From NCBI GenBank assembly GCA_029975435.1, contig JARKPC010000241.1:1-64000 (forward strand): a stretch of 64,000 nt of DNA, given 5' to 3'. The stretch is from Propionivibrio sp. (GTDB taxonomy: Bacteria > Pseudomonadota > Gammaproteobacteria > Burkholderiales > Rhodocyclaceae). This document shows, in pieces, positions 27,942 through 39,907 of this stretch; positions within the stretch are counted from its first letter, which is position 1; each line of letters starts with the position of its first letter. A program made the translations under genes and the position numbers. The notes under the pieces were generated by a model that made no database searches, was not told where the DNA came from, and worked only from the letters and a program-made list of their open reading frames with translations.

Positions 27942-30113
27942 ATGCTTGGTTTTCGCGCTGCCATCCTGTTGCCGCTCCTGTTGCTCGCCGCCTGTGGGAA
28001 CGAGCAGAACGATCCTTATCCGGCCAGAGAGCGTGGCCAGAATATCCTCTATTCGGCCTTCACCGAACGGCCAAAACACCTCGATCCGGCGCGCTCCTAT
28101 GCCGAGGACGAGAGCGTTTTTACGGCGCAGATTTACGAGCCGCCGCTTCAGTACCATTACCTGAAGCGGCCATACGTCCTTGTTCCGGGGGCTGCGGCGG
28201 AGGTTCCGGAACCCGCGTATTTCGATGCCGCAGGCACGCCATTGCCGGCCGATGCGCCGCAGGGAACGATTGCCCACAGCGTTTACGAGATCCGCATTCG
28301 CCCCGGCATTCGCTACCAGCCGCATCCCGCGTTTGCCGTGGATGGTGAAGGCAGACCGGTCTACACCGATCTTGAACCGTCGAAGCTTGCCGGGATCGAG
28401 ACGCTTGGTGACTTTGCCAGAACCGGCACGCGCGAACTGACGGCCGACGACTACATTTACCAGATCAAGCGACTGGCGCATCCGCGCCTGCATTCGCCGA
28501 TCTACGGGACGATGGCGGCGCATATCGTCGGGTTGAAGGAACTTGGCGAGACGTTGCAGCGAGAAATCGGCAAATTGCCGGACGGCGCCTGGATCGACCT
28601 GGACCGCTATCCGCTCGAAGGCGTGGAACGCGTCGACCGCCATACGTACCGTATCAAGCTCATCGGCAAGTACCCGCAGTTCCGCTATTGGCTGGCGATG
28701 CCCTTTTTCGCCCCCGTGCCGCGTGAGGCCGACCGCTTCTACAGTCAGCCGGGCATGGCGGAAAAGAACCTGACCCTCGACTGGTATCCGGTCGGGACCG
28801 GTCCCTTCATGCTGGTTGAAAACAATCCGAACAGTCGCATGGTTCTCGCGCGCAACCCGAATTTTCACGGTGAAACCTACCCCTGCGAGGGCGAGGAGGG
28901 CGACCGCGCTGCCGGGCTGCTGGCTGATTGCGGCAAGCCGCTGCCGTTGATCGACAAAGCGGTTTTCACTCGGGAAAAGGAAAGCGTCCCATACTGGAAT
29001 AAATTCCTGCAGGGGTATTACGACGCCTCCGGCATCTCGTCCGACAGTTTCGACCAGGCGGTGCGCTTCGACGTGGGTGGGGGGGTGCAGATTTCCGAGG
29101 AAATGCAGGCGAAGGGAATCCGCTTGCTGACCCGGGTACGCGCATCGACTTTCTACATGGGTTTCAATTTCCTCGATCCGGTAGTCGGCGGCAGGGACGG
29201 CGTGAGTGAGGCACGGGCGCGCAAGTTGCGCCAGGCGCTGTCGATTGCCATAGACCAGGAGGAGTTCATTTCGATCTTCCTGAACGGGCGGGGCATTGCA
29301 GCCATGAACCCGCTGCCGCCGGGAATTTTCGGCCATGCGGAAGGAGAGGCGGGCATCAACCCCGTCGTCTACGACTGGAAGGACGGCAAGGCCGAGCGCA
29401 AGCCGATCGCGGTAGCCAAGAAGCTGTTGGCCGAGGCTGGCTGGCCGAATGGTCGTGACGCCAGGACCGGAGAGCCTCTGGTGCTCAACCTCGATACGAC
29501 CAGTGGGGGCATGGGCGACAAGTCGACGCTCGACTGGCTGACGCGGCAGTTTGCCAAACTCGACATCCAGCTCGTCGTGCGATCGACCGATTTCAATCGC
29601 TTTCAGGAAAAGATCCGCAAGGGTGCTGTGCAGATCTATTTCTTTGGCTGGAACGCCGATTATCCGGATCCGGAGAATTTCTTTTTCCTGCTTGCCGGAC
29701 CCGAAGGCAAAGTGGCGTCGGGCGGCGAGAATTCCTCGAACTATGTCAATCCGGAGTACGACCGGCTGTTCGTCGAGATGAAGGACATGGACAATACGCC
29801 GCAGCGGGCGGAGATCATCAACCGAATGAATCGTATCCTGCAGGAGGACGCGCCGTGGGTCTTTGGCTTCCATTCGAAGAGTTACACCCTGGCGCATGCC
29901 TGGCTGCACAACCGTAAGCCGAACGACGTGGCCAACAACATCCTCAAATACCAGCGCATCGATGTGGCCGAACGTGCCAGACTACGGCACGAATGGAATG
30001 CGCCGGTGGTGTGGCCGTTAGTCCTGATTGGGGCGGTGCTGGCGTCGGTAGCCGTGCCGGCGGTACTCGCCTATCGCCGCCGCGAACGCGGCACGGCGCG
30101 GAATTGGCGGTAG
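27942..30113 (+). CDS. Peptide ABC transporter substrate-binding lipoprotein with C-terminal membrane helix
   Basis: 723-residue SBP_bac_5 (OppA/YejA-like) protein. The start at 27942 gives a lipoprotein signal, '[18 protein letters not shown]', with lipobox LAAC at Cys18; the track start at 27807 lacks this. Family segments include '[22 protein letters not shown]', '[17 protein letters not shown]', '[14 protein letters not shown]' and '[16 protein letters not shown]'. Unusually, the last 45 residues contain a hydrophobic helix ('[20 protein letters not shown]') followed by Arg-rich residues, so the protein may be anchored at both ends. Two permease genes and a fused ATPase gene follow directly. 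Confidence 0.9.
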   Translation: MLGFRAAILLPLLLLAACGNEQNDPYPARERGQNILYSAFTERPKHLDPARSYAEDESVFTAQIYEPPLQYHYLKRPYVLVPGAAAEVPEPAYFDAAGTPLPADAPQGTIAHSVYEIRIRPGIRYQPHPAFAVDGEGRPVYTDLEPSKLAGIETLGDFARTGTRELTADDYIYQIKRLAHPRLHSPIYGTMAAHIVGLKELGETLQREIGKLPDGAWIDLDRYPLEGVERVDRHTYRIKLIGKYPQFRYWLAMPFFAPVPREADRFYSQPGMAEKNLTLDWYPVGTGPFMLVENNPNSRMVLARNPNFHGETYPCEGEEGDRAAGLLADCGKPLPLIDKAVFTREKESVPYWNKFLQGYYDASGISSDSFDQAVRFDVGGGVQISEEMQAKGIRLLTRVRASTFYMGFNFLDPVVGGRDGVSEARARKLRQALSIAIDQEEFISIFLNGRGIAAMNPLPPGIFGHAEGEAGINPVVYDWKDGKAERKPIAVAKKLLAEAGWPNGRDARTGEPLVLNLDTTSGGMGDKSTLDWLTRQFAKLDIQLVVRSTDFNRFQEKIRKGAVQIYFFGWNADYPDPENFFFLLAGPEGKVASGGENSSNYVNPEYDRLFVEMKDMDNTPQRAEIINRMNRILQEDAPWVFGFHSKSYTLAHAWLHNRKPNDVANNILKYQRIDVAERARLRHEWNAPVVWPLVLIGAVLASVAVPAVLAYRRRERGTARNWR

Positions 30114-30128
30114 AGGAGACATCCACGC

Positions 30129-31109
30129 ATGCTTGCCTACATTGCACGCCGTCTCCTCTACGCGATCCCGATCCTGATCGGCGTCAATCTCATCACCTTC
30201 GCGCTGTTTTTCATCGTCAATACGCCGGACGACATGGCGCGCATGCAGTTGGGGGTGAAGCGCGTGACGCCGGAGGCTATCGAGAAGTGGAAGACCGAGC
30301 GCGGTTATGACAAGCCGCTGTTCGTCAATGGCAAGGCGTCGGGCGCTGCCATGCTGACCGACACGATTTTCTTCACCAAATCGGCGCGCATGTTCGTCGG
30401 CGATTTCGGGCGCGCCGAGGACGGGCGCGACATCACTCGGGAAATCGCCTTACGCATGGGGCCGTCGCTGGCCATCGCGCTGCCGACTTTTGTCCTGGGG
30501 TTGTTCGTGACCGTGAGCTTCGCCTTGCTGCTGGCCTTCTTTCGTGCGACCTATCTGGATTTCTGGGGCGTCGTGCTGTGCGTGGCGATGATGTCGATCT
30601 CCGGCCTGTTCTACATCATTGGCGGACAATACCTGATCAGCAAGTTGTGGCGGCTGGTGCCGATATCGGGCTATGCCGCCGGGCTCGATGCATGGAAGTT
30701 CCTGATCCTGCCGGTGGCGATCGGCGTCATTTCCGGCATCGGTTCGTCGACACGCTGGTACCGTACCATCTTCCTGGAGGAAATCGGCAAGGACTATGTG
30801 CGCACGGCGCGGGCCAAAGGGCTATCGGAGATCACCGTGCTTTTCCGCCATGTGCTGCGCAACGCACTGATCCCGATCCTGACCGGAGTCGTCGTTGTCA
30901 TCCCGCTGCTGTTCATGGGTTCACTGCTCACTGAATCGTTTTTCGGCATTCCGGGACTGGGCAGCTACACCATCGACGCCATCAACGCGCAGGATTTCGC
31001 CGTGGTGCGGGCGATGGTTTTCATCGGGTCGGTGCTCTACATCCTCGGGCTGATCCTGACCGACATTTCCTACACTGTTGTCGATCCAAGGATAAGGTTC
31101 GACCGATGA
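30129..31109 (+). CDS. Peptide ABC transporter permease, OppB/YejB-like
   Basis: 326-residue inner-membrane permease. The N-terminus 'MLAYIARRLLYAIPILIGVNLITF' is the classic OppB/DppB opening. The EAA loop that contacts the ATPase reads 'YVRTARAKGLSEITVLFRHVLRNALIPI'. The C-terminus is 'YTVVDPRIRFDR'. GAGGAGA lies upstream of the ATG, 15 bases after the binding-protein stop. The stop overlaps the next start by ATGA. Moves peptides together with the second permease. Confidence 0.93.
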   Translation: MLAYIARRLLYAIPILIGVNLITFALFFIVNTPDDMARMQLGVKRVTPEAIEKWKTERGYDKPLFVNGKASGAAMLTDTIFFTKSARMFVGDFGRAEDGRDITREIALRMGPSLAIALPTFVLGLFVTVSFALLLAFFRATYLDFWGVVLCVAMMSISGLFYIIGGQYLISKLWRLVPISGYAAGLDAWKFLILPVAIGVISGIGSSTRWYRTIFLEEIGKDYVRTARAKGLSEITVLFRHVLRNALIPILTGVVVVIPLLFMGSLLTESFFGIPGLGSYTIDAINAQDFAVVRAMVFIGSVLYILGLILTDISYTVVDPRIRFDR

Positions 31110-32538
31110 CGTTCATGGATGTTCTTCCCGTGCTGCTGTGGTCCGACGTGCTGGTCTGGCTGCTGGTGCTCGCTGGATTAGTGTTGGGCGCGCTGTCGTG
31201 GCGTAATCTGCCGCTGCGCGCGGCCTGGCGGCGCGTGGGGCGCAGCCGGCCGGGAATGGCTTCGGCCACGGTGCTCGTCGTCTTTGTGCTGATTGGTTTG
31301 CTCGATTCCCTGCACTACCGGCCGCGCCTGGAGAATCGCGATCCCGGTCAACCTGTGGCTTATGCCATCGAGGTGCTGTCGGTACTCGACGCCATGGCTT
31401 CACCGCTGCGCACCCGCAATGAGAAAACCTATTCAGGACCCCTGGCCACGCGTGCCTATGCCAAGGAGTCCGTCGAAGTGCGCGAGGCCGATGGCCGCGT
31501 GAGTACGACGCGCGATTTCCCGCGCCTTAAATTCGGCGGAGCGCATTTAGGCGAAGCCGAGGAGAAACGCGATGCCGATGTGCTGCAAAGGGTGCTGGCC
31601 GCGGAGGCGCTGGCCTTGGCCGTTCTGGGCATTGCATCGTTGGGGAGCGCGTGCTTGTTGGCTCGTCGGCAGGGTGTTCTTGCGCGGCAGGCGTGGAACC
31701 GCCTCTGGAAGGGCGAGACGGAATTTGCCTGGAACGCCGTGCTGCTAACGCTCGGCTTCCTGCTGCTGGTCTGGCTGCCGGTATTGGCGCTGTGCGTCGA
31801 CTACCACGTTTTCGGCACCGACAAGGTGGGGCAGGACGTCTTCTACCAGATACTCAAGAGCGTGCGCACGGCGCTGGTCATCGGGCTGGTGACGACGCTG
31901 GTGACGCTGCCTGTGGCCATTATGCTCGGCATCCTCGCAGGCTACTTCCGCGGCTGGGTGGATGACGTGATCCAGTATCTCTACACGACGTTGAGCTCGA
32001 TCCCAGGCGTGCTGCTGATCGCCGCTGCAGTGCTGATGATGCAGGTGATCATCGATACTCACCCGCAATGGTTCGCCACAGCCGCGGAACGGGCCGACCT
32101 GCGCTTGCTGTCGCTATGCTTCATCCTCGGTCTGACCAGCTGGACCGGCCTGTGTCGCCTGCTGCGCGGTGAGACGCTGAAACTGCGCGAGCTCGAATAC
32201 ATCCAGGCAGCGCAGGCTTTCGGCGTCGCCGATCTGCGCATCCTGTTGCGCCACATCCTGCCCAACCTGATGCACATCGTGATCATCGCGCTGGTGATGG
32301 ATTTTTCCGGGCTGGTCCTGGCCGAGGCAGTGCTTTCCTACATCGGCATCGGCGTCGATCCGACGATGATCAGCTTCGGAACGATGATCAACAACGCACG
32401 CATGGAACTGGCGCGCGAACCGATGGTGTGGTGGTCGCTTATTTCCGCCTTTGCGTTCATGTTCGCTCTGGTCCTGGCCGCCAACCTGTTGGCGGATGCC
32501 ATGCGCGACGCCTTCGATCCTCGTTTGGCGGGGGCATC

Positions 32539-32542
<4 letters not shown>
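31106..32542 (+). CDS. Peptide ABC transporter permease, OppC/YejE-like, with enlarged N-terminal half
   Basis: 478 residues, about 140 longer than E. coli YejE (about 340). The C-terminal 250 residues are a standard permease domain: 'FGTDKVGQDVFYQILKSVRTAL' and the EAA loop 'YIQAAQAFGVADLRILLRHILPNLM'. Upstream are two hydrophobic segments around residues 10-30 and 50-67, then a hydrophilic stretch of roughly 130 residues, probably periplasmic, before further helices near 170-190 and 212-230. Both ends overlap neighbours by four bases, so the operon is tightly coupled. Confidence 0.9.
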
Positions 32543-34569
<2,027 letters not shown>

Positions 34570-34612
34570 CTGCAGCATCAGGGACGGTTCTTCTCGTTTG
34601 TCAGTTGTCAGA

Positions 34613-34649
34613 ATTTCGGCGCGATTGGCAGAGCAACTCGCGCCGAAAT
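34613..34649. terminator. Hairpin between the peptide transporter operon and the ABM gene
   Basis: 12-bp perfect inverted repeat ATTTCGGCGCGA/TCGCGCCGAAAT with a 13-base loop, 44 bases after the ATPase stop. No strong T tract on either side, so termination is inferred from position between converging genes. Confidence 0.55.
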
Positions 34650-34740
34650 CTTGCATTCAGGGCAGGAACCATCACGGCAATTCGACAGCTTTGAATTGCT
34701 GAATCGCCTTCAAGCACGATGCCTGCCCGAGTCATCCCTC

Positions 34741-35025
34741 TCAGGGTATGTATACTTCGTACTCGGTCGGTTCATCCGTAAGGAGGTCGATCTGGTTCTG
34801 GATTTCCCTTCTCTCTTCGCTGTTGAACCACTTGCGCCAGTCGTCAACATTTTGCCAGGTGCTGATGACCAGACTCTGGCCCTCCTCATCGAAGCGCCGA
34901 TAGGTTTCTCCGGAGATGTAGCCTTTCTGGCTCACTGTCGCCGCTCTCAGCTTCTTGAGAAGAAAATCCAGCGCATCCAGATTTTCATCCTTGATCTTGC
35001 GTTTGATCAGAATCTTGACTGCCAT
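34741..35025 (-). CDS. Antibiotic biosynthesis monooxygenase (ABM) domain protein
   Basis: 94 residues forming a dimeric alpha-beta ferredoxin-like fold: 'MAVKILIKRKIKDENLDALDF' then 'GYISGETYRRFDEEGQSLVISTWQNVDDWRKWFNSEERREIQNQ', the usual ABM pattern ending in a W-x-x-W helix. Members include haem-degrading enzymes, quinol monooxygenases and proteins of unknown activity. The IsdG-type haem-ligating His cannot be placed here, so no reaction is assigned. The track frame extends to 35241, but AAGGAGG precedes the ATG at 35025. Monocistronic. Confidence 0.82.
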   Translation of the reverse strand: MAVKILIKRKIKDENLDALDFLLKKLRAATVSQKGYISGETYRRFDEEGQSLVISTWQNVDDWRKWFNSEERREIQNQIDLLTDEPTEYEVYIP

Positions 35026-35342
35026 GGTGTGTGCCTCCTTGTGTTGATCATTGTTTATCGGACTTGCACGTACAAATGGACAACAAACAATCTTCCGAGG
35101 TTCCGCCTCTTTCCATCCTCGGCGTTTCTTCCTTCCCTGTCTTGACAAGAGCCACAACGGGAGCAGGAAAGCTCTGTGTTCCCGCATGGCGGATCGTCTC
35201 AAGGACGGCGGGCATTCAACCCCGAATCTTGCGGATGACATCTGTCATTCGAAGGTCCGTGATCCCAGTATAGACAGAATTATCGGGGCGTTCGGCGCAA
35301 CGTCAATTTCGGATATCACCAGTCATCGGGTCTTGCCGGCGT
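35026..35342. other. Intergenic region between the ABM gene and mltD
   Basis: 317 bases without a convincing gene. On the minus strand TTGTCC and GATAAA, 18 bases apart and near 35055-35085, could serve as a weak promoter for the ABM gene. The remainder shows no repeat, hairpin or coding signal that I can support, and the two plus-strand ORFs on the track lack ribosome sites and family resemblance. Confidence 0.4.
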
Positions 35343-37106
35343 TCACGGATTCTGCGCAAGCCGGATGGTCAACTCGGTTCCGGGCCTAAGGGCATTGGAC
35401 GACAGGCGATTCCAGCGCAGCAGGTCTTCGATGGCGACCTTGAACTGGCGGGCTATCGAATATACCGTGTCGCCGCGGCGGACGATGTAGCGGGTGGTTT
35501 TCGGCGGTTGGGCGACCGGCTTTTGCAGGGCGGCCCGGGCTGTCGGGGCTGTTGCGCCTTTCGAGACCGTGCTTGTTCCGCTGGTCTTCTCGACGACGAC
35601 CCTGGTCTTTGCGTCCGATGGCTTGGTGATGGCCACCTTGAGGCGGGTTCCGGCAGGAACTGCATCGCTTCTGAGATTGTTGGTTCGCTTGAGTTCGGGG
35701 ACGCTTGTTCCATAGCGTCGGGCGATTTCAGCCAGCGTTTCTCCCTTGCGTACCGAATGCATCACTATTTTTCCGCGGGGTTCGGGGTCTGCTTCCGGGA
35801 GTCGTGGTTGCTCCGGCAGTGCAGCCATGCTTGGGCTCTTGCCGTTTTCTTGTCCGGCAACCAGCAGCGTCAGACCCGGCGGGAGCGGAATCTTGCCCTT
35901 GATGCCATTGACAGCCTTGAGGTTGGCCACGGTCATGCCGAAGCGCGGGGCGATCTTTTCCAGTTTGTCGCCTGGGCGAAGCGTATAGGTTTGCCACGCG
36001 GAAAGCGGTTTGTTGTCTTCCTCGTGAGCTTCCAGGTTGCTGACGAAGGTTTCCAGTTTTTCGGCGGGGATGACCAGCGGCGTTTCCGGTTTTATGACCG
36101 GGCGGTTGTGCGCCGGATTGAGAGCGACGAACTCATGCACCGGCATCTCTGCCAATTTTGCCGCCACCTTGACGTCGATGTGCGAATCGGTGGTGACCGT
36201 GGCGAAGAACGGGCGGTTGGGGACTTTCGGCAGGTCCAGTTCGGCCAGCAGGGAGGGATTGCGGAAGATGTTTTTCAGGGCTTGCAGTTTGGGGACGTAG
36301 TTTCTTGTCTCGTTGGGCATGGTCAGGCTCAGGTAGTCGGTCGGCAAGCCACGTGCGACGTTTTTGCCGATGGCTCGTCCGACGGCTCCCTCGCCCCAAT
36401 TGTAGGAAGCCAGGGCCAGATGCCAGTCTCCATGCATTTCATAGATTGACTGCAGATACTCCAGGGCGGCGGAAGTCGAGGCGACGATGTCGCGCCGTTC
36501 GTCCTTCCACCAGTCCTGATCGAGGTTGTAGCGCTTTCCGGTGGCCGGGATGAACTGCCACAGGCCGGATGCCTTGGAGCGGGAGTAGGCCATGGGGTTG
36601 TAGGCGCTCTCCACCATGGGCAGAAGCGCCAGTTCCATCGGCATGCCCCGTTTGTCGAGCTCTTCGACGATGTAGTGCAGGTAACGGCTGCTGCGGTCAA
36701 CCATGCGGCGCAGGTAGTCCGGGCGGTTCATGTACCACTGCTGGTGATACAGCACGAGGTCGTCGTGCAGGTCAGGCATCGCGAAACCTTGGCGCATGCG
36801 TTGAAACAGGTCGTCAGGGTCTCCTGTCAGGTCGATCGGGAGCGGGGGGCGCGGCTGCTCGGGTATTTCGACCTTGGGCAGCGTGGTATCGAGAACGGGT
36901 TGCCAGTTGTTGCGCGGCGCGCGCGCGCGTGCGTCTGGCGCTGTCGGCTGGTCTGCGACGCGCAGGCTGGGAAGGGTCTCGGATTGTGACGGCGAAGGCG
37001 ACGATTCCGCAGTGGGTGCGAGGTTCGCACAGCCCGACAGCAATGCGCCAGAGCAGCAGAGACTGAGGACCACGCGGGCCACTGCAGAATTGAGTCGTTT
37101 CGTCAT
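35343..37106 (-). CDS. mltD: Membrane-bound lytic murein transglycosylase D with three LysM repeats
   Basis: 587-residue lipoprotein that cleaves peptidoglycan glycan strands to 1,6-anhydromuramyl products. Lipobox 'ALLSGC' lies near residue 26. The SLT catalytic domain (about 135-290) shows 'LLPMVESAYNPMAYS' with the catalytic Glu, then 'ASGLWQFIPATGKRYNL' and 'LALASYNWGEGAV'. Three LysM repeats follow: 'YTLRPGDKLEKIAPRFGM', 'HSVRKGETLAEIARRYGT' and 'YIVRRGDTVYSIARQF'. E. coli MltD has two or three LysM units, so the length is normal. The first ATG is used. Confidence 0.93.
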   Translation of the reverse strand: MTKRLNSAVARVVLSLCCSGALLSGCANLAPTAESSPSPSQSETLPSLRVADQPTAPDARARAPRNNWQPVLDTTLPKVEIPEQPRPPLPIDLTGDPDDLFQRMRQGFAMPDLHDDLVLYHQQWYMNRPDYLRRMVDRSSRYLHYIVEELDKRGMPMELALLPMVESAYNPMAYSRSKASGLWQFIPATGKRYNLDQDWWKDERRDIVASTSAALEYLQSIYEMHGDWHLALASYNWGEGAVGRAIGKNVARGLPTDYLSLTMPNETRNYVPKLQALKNIFRNPSLLAELDLPKVPNRPFFATVTTDSHIDVKVAAKLAEMPVHEFVALNPAHNRPVIKPETPLVIPAEKLETFVSNLEAHEEDNKPLSAWQTYTLRPGDKLEKIAPRFGMTVANLKAVNGIKGKIPLPPGLTLLVAGQENGKSPSMAALPEQPRLPEADPEPRGKIVMHSVRKGETLAEIARRYGTSVPELKRTNNLRSDAVPAGTRLKVAITKPSDAKTRVVVEKTSGTSTVSKGATAPTARAALQKPVAQPPKTTRYIVRRGDTVYSIARQFKVAIEDLLRWNRLSSNALRPGTELTIRLAQNP

Positions 37107-37177
37107 CCGTTTTCCTGATCTGTCCGCTGGCTGTAGAGACTACCGCCAGCGGCGGATTGCCCAGGTGCAACCGGCGG

Positions 37178-37207
37178 ATTATATAGCAAGCATCCGGAGG
37201 GTGTCGG
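37178..37207 (-). promoter_or_regulatory. Putative sigma70 promoter of mltD
   Basis: Minus-strand -10 TATAAT (37178-37183) with a weak -35 CCGACA (37202-37207) at 18-base spacing, 72 bases before the mltD start, in the region divergent from the sensor operon. Confidence 0.42.
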
Positions 37208-37387
37208 CGCGGCGATCCGGGAAGAGAAGGGCATGGAAGAGAAACTTCCGGACTGATTGGGAAATCGAATTTCGCGGTCATATACTGGGAAAAGAATCGT
37301 TGGTGACTGGATCCCGTTTCTGCTCATCCGGATCGTTCTGGAAGACTCGCCGCTGGATCTGGAAACAGACCTTATCGAGGACTGCCC

Positions 37388-39907
37388 GTGGTCAAAATGG
37401 CTGGAAAAGGAGCAACTGGCGACGAACGTTTGCACAGCGTCGAGCGCATCCATCGTTTGCTGAACCGGCTCAGCTGGATCTGGCCATTGGTCGTGCTCTC
37501 GGCTCTCGTAACGTTCGCCGCCGCAGTCTATCTGCTGCAGGCTCGGCCGCAGGCGCAGGCGAATACCTTGTGGCGGGTGCATGCGGCGGCGCGTGAAACG
37601 CAGAGTCATGTCGAAAAACTGATCGCCGATGTGGAGCAAGCCCTGCTGGCGACCCAGGAATGGAGCCGGGACGGTTTGCTCGGCGTAAGCGATCCGGCGA
37701 CGTTCAATCGCCTGCTTATCCCCTTGATCGGCAAGTGGCCGGTCAGCGCAGTACAGCTTGCCAACGACGAAGGGCGCGCCATGCTGCTGCTGCGAACGGC
37801 GGAAGGTTGGGCCAACCGCATGACCGACGTGCAGAAGCTCGGCCCGCAGCAGCGCTGGTTGCGTTGGAAGGATGCGAGCACCCGCCTGGGTGAAGAGTGG
37901 AAAAAGGAAGATTGGGATCCGCGTCAGCGGCCCTGGTACACGGGGGCAATGGTGGTGCCGGAACTGCAGCCCGTGTGGATGGCGCCTCACGTCCTGCAAG
38001 TCAACGAAGAAGCGGTGATTTCGGCTTCAGTGCGCTGGTATGACGTTCGCGGCCATCAGTGGGTCATCTCGTTTTCCATTGATCTGGTCGGGCTGTCGCG
38101 GTTGGTTGCCCAGCATTCCGTCGGCGAGAACGGGCTGGTGGCGCTGCTGACCGCGGACAACAAGCTGCTGGGATTGTCTCGGCATCCACTCTTCGCCACG
38201 CCGGAAACGATCCGGCAGTCCCTGTTGCAGGAACCTGCAAAACTCGGCTTGCACGTGCTTGATAGCGTCCTGCGACTGTCCTTGCGGCAGCGCGCCGCGA
38301 CCGAGGGTGAAAGCGCGCGGAGACTGATTGTCTCCGCGGAAGATTCGGGGGACGGGCAAGACTGGCTGGCCAGTACCACGACGTTTGCCGCGGGGCGCCA
38401 GCCGTTGCGCGTCATTGCGCTGACGCCGGCGGCCGACGCGAGTGCCTTCTCCGCGCGGCGGGGGTGGGGGCTGGCCGCGTTGATCGCCGGCATCGGTCTG
38501 CTGTCCGTGCTTGCCGGGCAACTGCTGGCCAGGCCCGTACGGCTAATGTTGACCCGTTTGTTCGCCCGTCTCGAAGAAAAACGAGGTGAAGCCGAAAACC
38601 AGGTGGAACGGCGCAATACGGTGGCGGCCATCACGGCGCGCATGCAGCAGGCGCAGAATCCCCATGAACTGGCTTACTCCCTGCTCTGCGAGTTGGCACC
38701 GCGCCTCGGGCTGGGGCAGGCCATGTTCTGCCTGTGGGATGAATCGCCGGGACAGCTGAGCGTGGCGGCCAGTTACGCCGGCGAGGAAGGCGGGGTGGAA
38801 GACCTGCGAACGGGCAACGTGCCGGCTGCCCACACCGGACTCCTCGGGCAGTGTGCCCGGGACCGGCGCCTGATTGTCGTGCGCGATCCCGGCGCGGACT
38901 ACATGCGCATACGTTCCGGCCTCGGCGATGCCGTTCCGGCGGTTATCGTCCTGTTCCCCGTGCAATATGGCGGACGGCTGTTCGCCGTCATGGAACTTGC
39001 CGGCATGCGCGAATTTTCCGAAGACGATCGCTTGCTGCTCGCCGATCTGGAACCGATCATCGCGCTGAACCTGGATATCCTCCTGCGCGCCGAAAGGACG
39101 TCCGACCTGCTGGCGCAGACCGCTGCGAATGAAGAGAGGCACCGCCTGATCCTCGGCGCGGTGGCTGACGGCATCTGGGGAATGGACGCCGACGGACGCA
39201 CCGGTTTCGTCAATCACACGGCGCTGGAAATGCTCGGGTACAACGAAGACGAAGTGGTCGGGCGGGACATGCACTCCCTGGTGCATGCCCGATATCCCGA
39301 CGGCGGCGATTATCCCGCAGAGGCTTCTCCGATAAGCCTGACCGCGCTCGACGGGGTGCCGCGCACCGTCGACGACGAAGTCTTCTGGCACAAGGATGGA
39401 CGACCCGTGCATGTCGAATACACCACGACCGCGGTGCATCGCCTGGAGGAGATCGTCGGGGTCGTCGTGGTGTTCCGCGACATCGGAGGGCGCCGGGCGG
39501 CCGAACAGTCGATGAAGGAGAGCGAGGCCCTGCTCTGGCAGATCGTGGAGGACAGCCCCGCGGCCGCGGCCATCGTGACCGAGGATGGACGGGTGTTACG
39601 GTGCAACCGGCGCTTCCTGGAAATCCTCGATGTGCCGCTGGATCACTTCGACACGCACCGGATGGCCGAATCCTGGGAGCACCCCGAAGAACGCGCCGCG
39701 TTCGTCGAGGAGTTGAAGCAGAAAGGCGTCATACGCAACCATGACGCGCGTTTTCGCCGGGGCGACGGAGTCCTGATTCCAGTCGTCCTCAATTCCCGGT
39801 GGGTAGTGCAGGGCGGGCAGCGACTGCTGCTCTCATGGATGACCGAGGCGGCGCCGCGCGACGCAGGAGAGCGGGCTGCACCGAATGGCTCGGGAGACGG
39901 ATCATGA
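37388..39907 (+). CDS. Membrane sensor protein with Cache, GAF and two PAS domains, no catalytic output domain
   Basis: 839 residues. A transmembrane helix (about 29-51) and a second (about 356-378) flank a periplasmic dCache-like sensor with '[13 protein letters not shown]'. Cytosolic GAF (about 416-560) contains '[18 protein letters not shown]' and '[15 protein letters not shown]'. PAS1 starts near 581 ('[16 protein letters not shown]') and PAS2 near 712 ('[19 protein letters not shown]'). No HisKA, HATPase, GGDEF, EAL or methyl-accepting region follows. The GTG start has GAGG seven to eight bases upstream. The stop overlaps the hybrid kinase start by ATGA. Probably an input partner for that kinase, which is inference. 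Confidence 0.82.
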   Translation: MVKMAGKGATGDERLHSVERIHRLLNRLSWIWPLVVLSALVTFAAAVYLLQARPQAQANTLWRVHAAARETQSHVEKLIADVEQALLATQEWSRDGLLGVSDPATFNRLLIPLIGKWPVSAVQLANDEGRAMLLLRTAEGWANRMTDVQKLGPQQRWLRWKDASTRLGEEWKKEDWDPRQRPWYTGAMVVPELQPVWMAPHVLQVNEEAVISASVRWYDVRGHQWVISFSIDLVGLSRLVAQHSVGENGLVALLTADNKLLGLSRHPLFATPETIRQSLLQEPAKLGLHVLDSVLRLSLRQRAATEGESARRLIVSAEDSGDGQDWLASTTTFAAGRQPLRVIALTPAADASAFSARRGWGLAALIAGIGLLSVLAGQLLARPVRLMLTRLFARLEEKRGEAENQVERRNTVAAITARMQQAQNPHELAYSLLCELAPRLGLGQAMFCLWDESPGQLSVAASYAGEEGGVEDLRTGNVPAAHTGLLGQCARDRRLIVVRDPGADYMRIRSGLGDAVPAVIVLFPVQYGGRLFAVMELAGMREFSEDDRLLLADLEPIIALNLDILLRAERTSDLLAQTAANEERHRLILGAVADGIWGMDADGRTGFVNHTALEMLGYNEDEVVGRDMHSLVHARYPDGGDYPAEASPISLTALDGVPRTVDDEVFWHKDGRPVHVEYTTTAVHRLEEIVGVVVVFRDIGGRRAAEQSMKESEALLWQIVEDSPAAAAIVTEDGRVLRCNRRFLEILDVPLDHFDTHRMAESWEHPEERAAFVEELKQKGVIRNHDARFRRGDGVLIPVVLNSRWVVQGGQRLLLSWMTEAAPRDAGERAAPNGSGDGS

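Noticed and set aside
27789-29909. N-terminal two-thirds of the 973-residue ORF that includes fabI
   Set aside because: It is antisense to the peptide-binding protein gene; FabI begins at 27788 with the family N-terminus and a ribosome site.
37388-39907. First sensor as a histidine kinase
   Set aside because: No H-box, N-box or G-box can be found after the second PAS; the protein ends with a short low-complexity tail.
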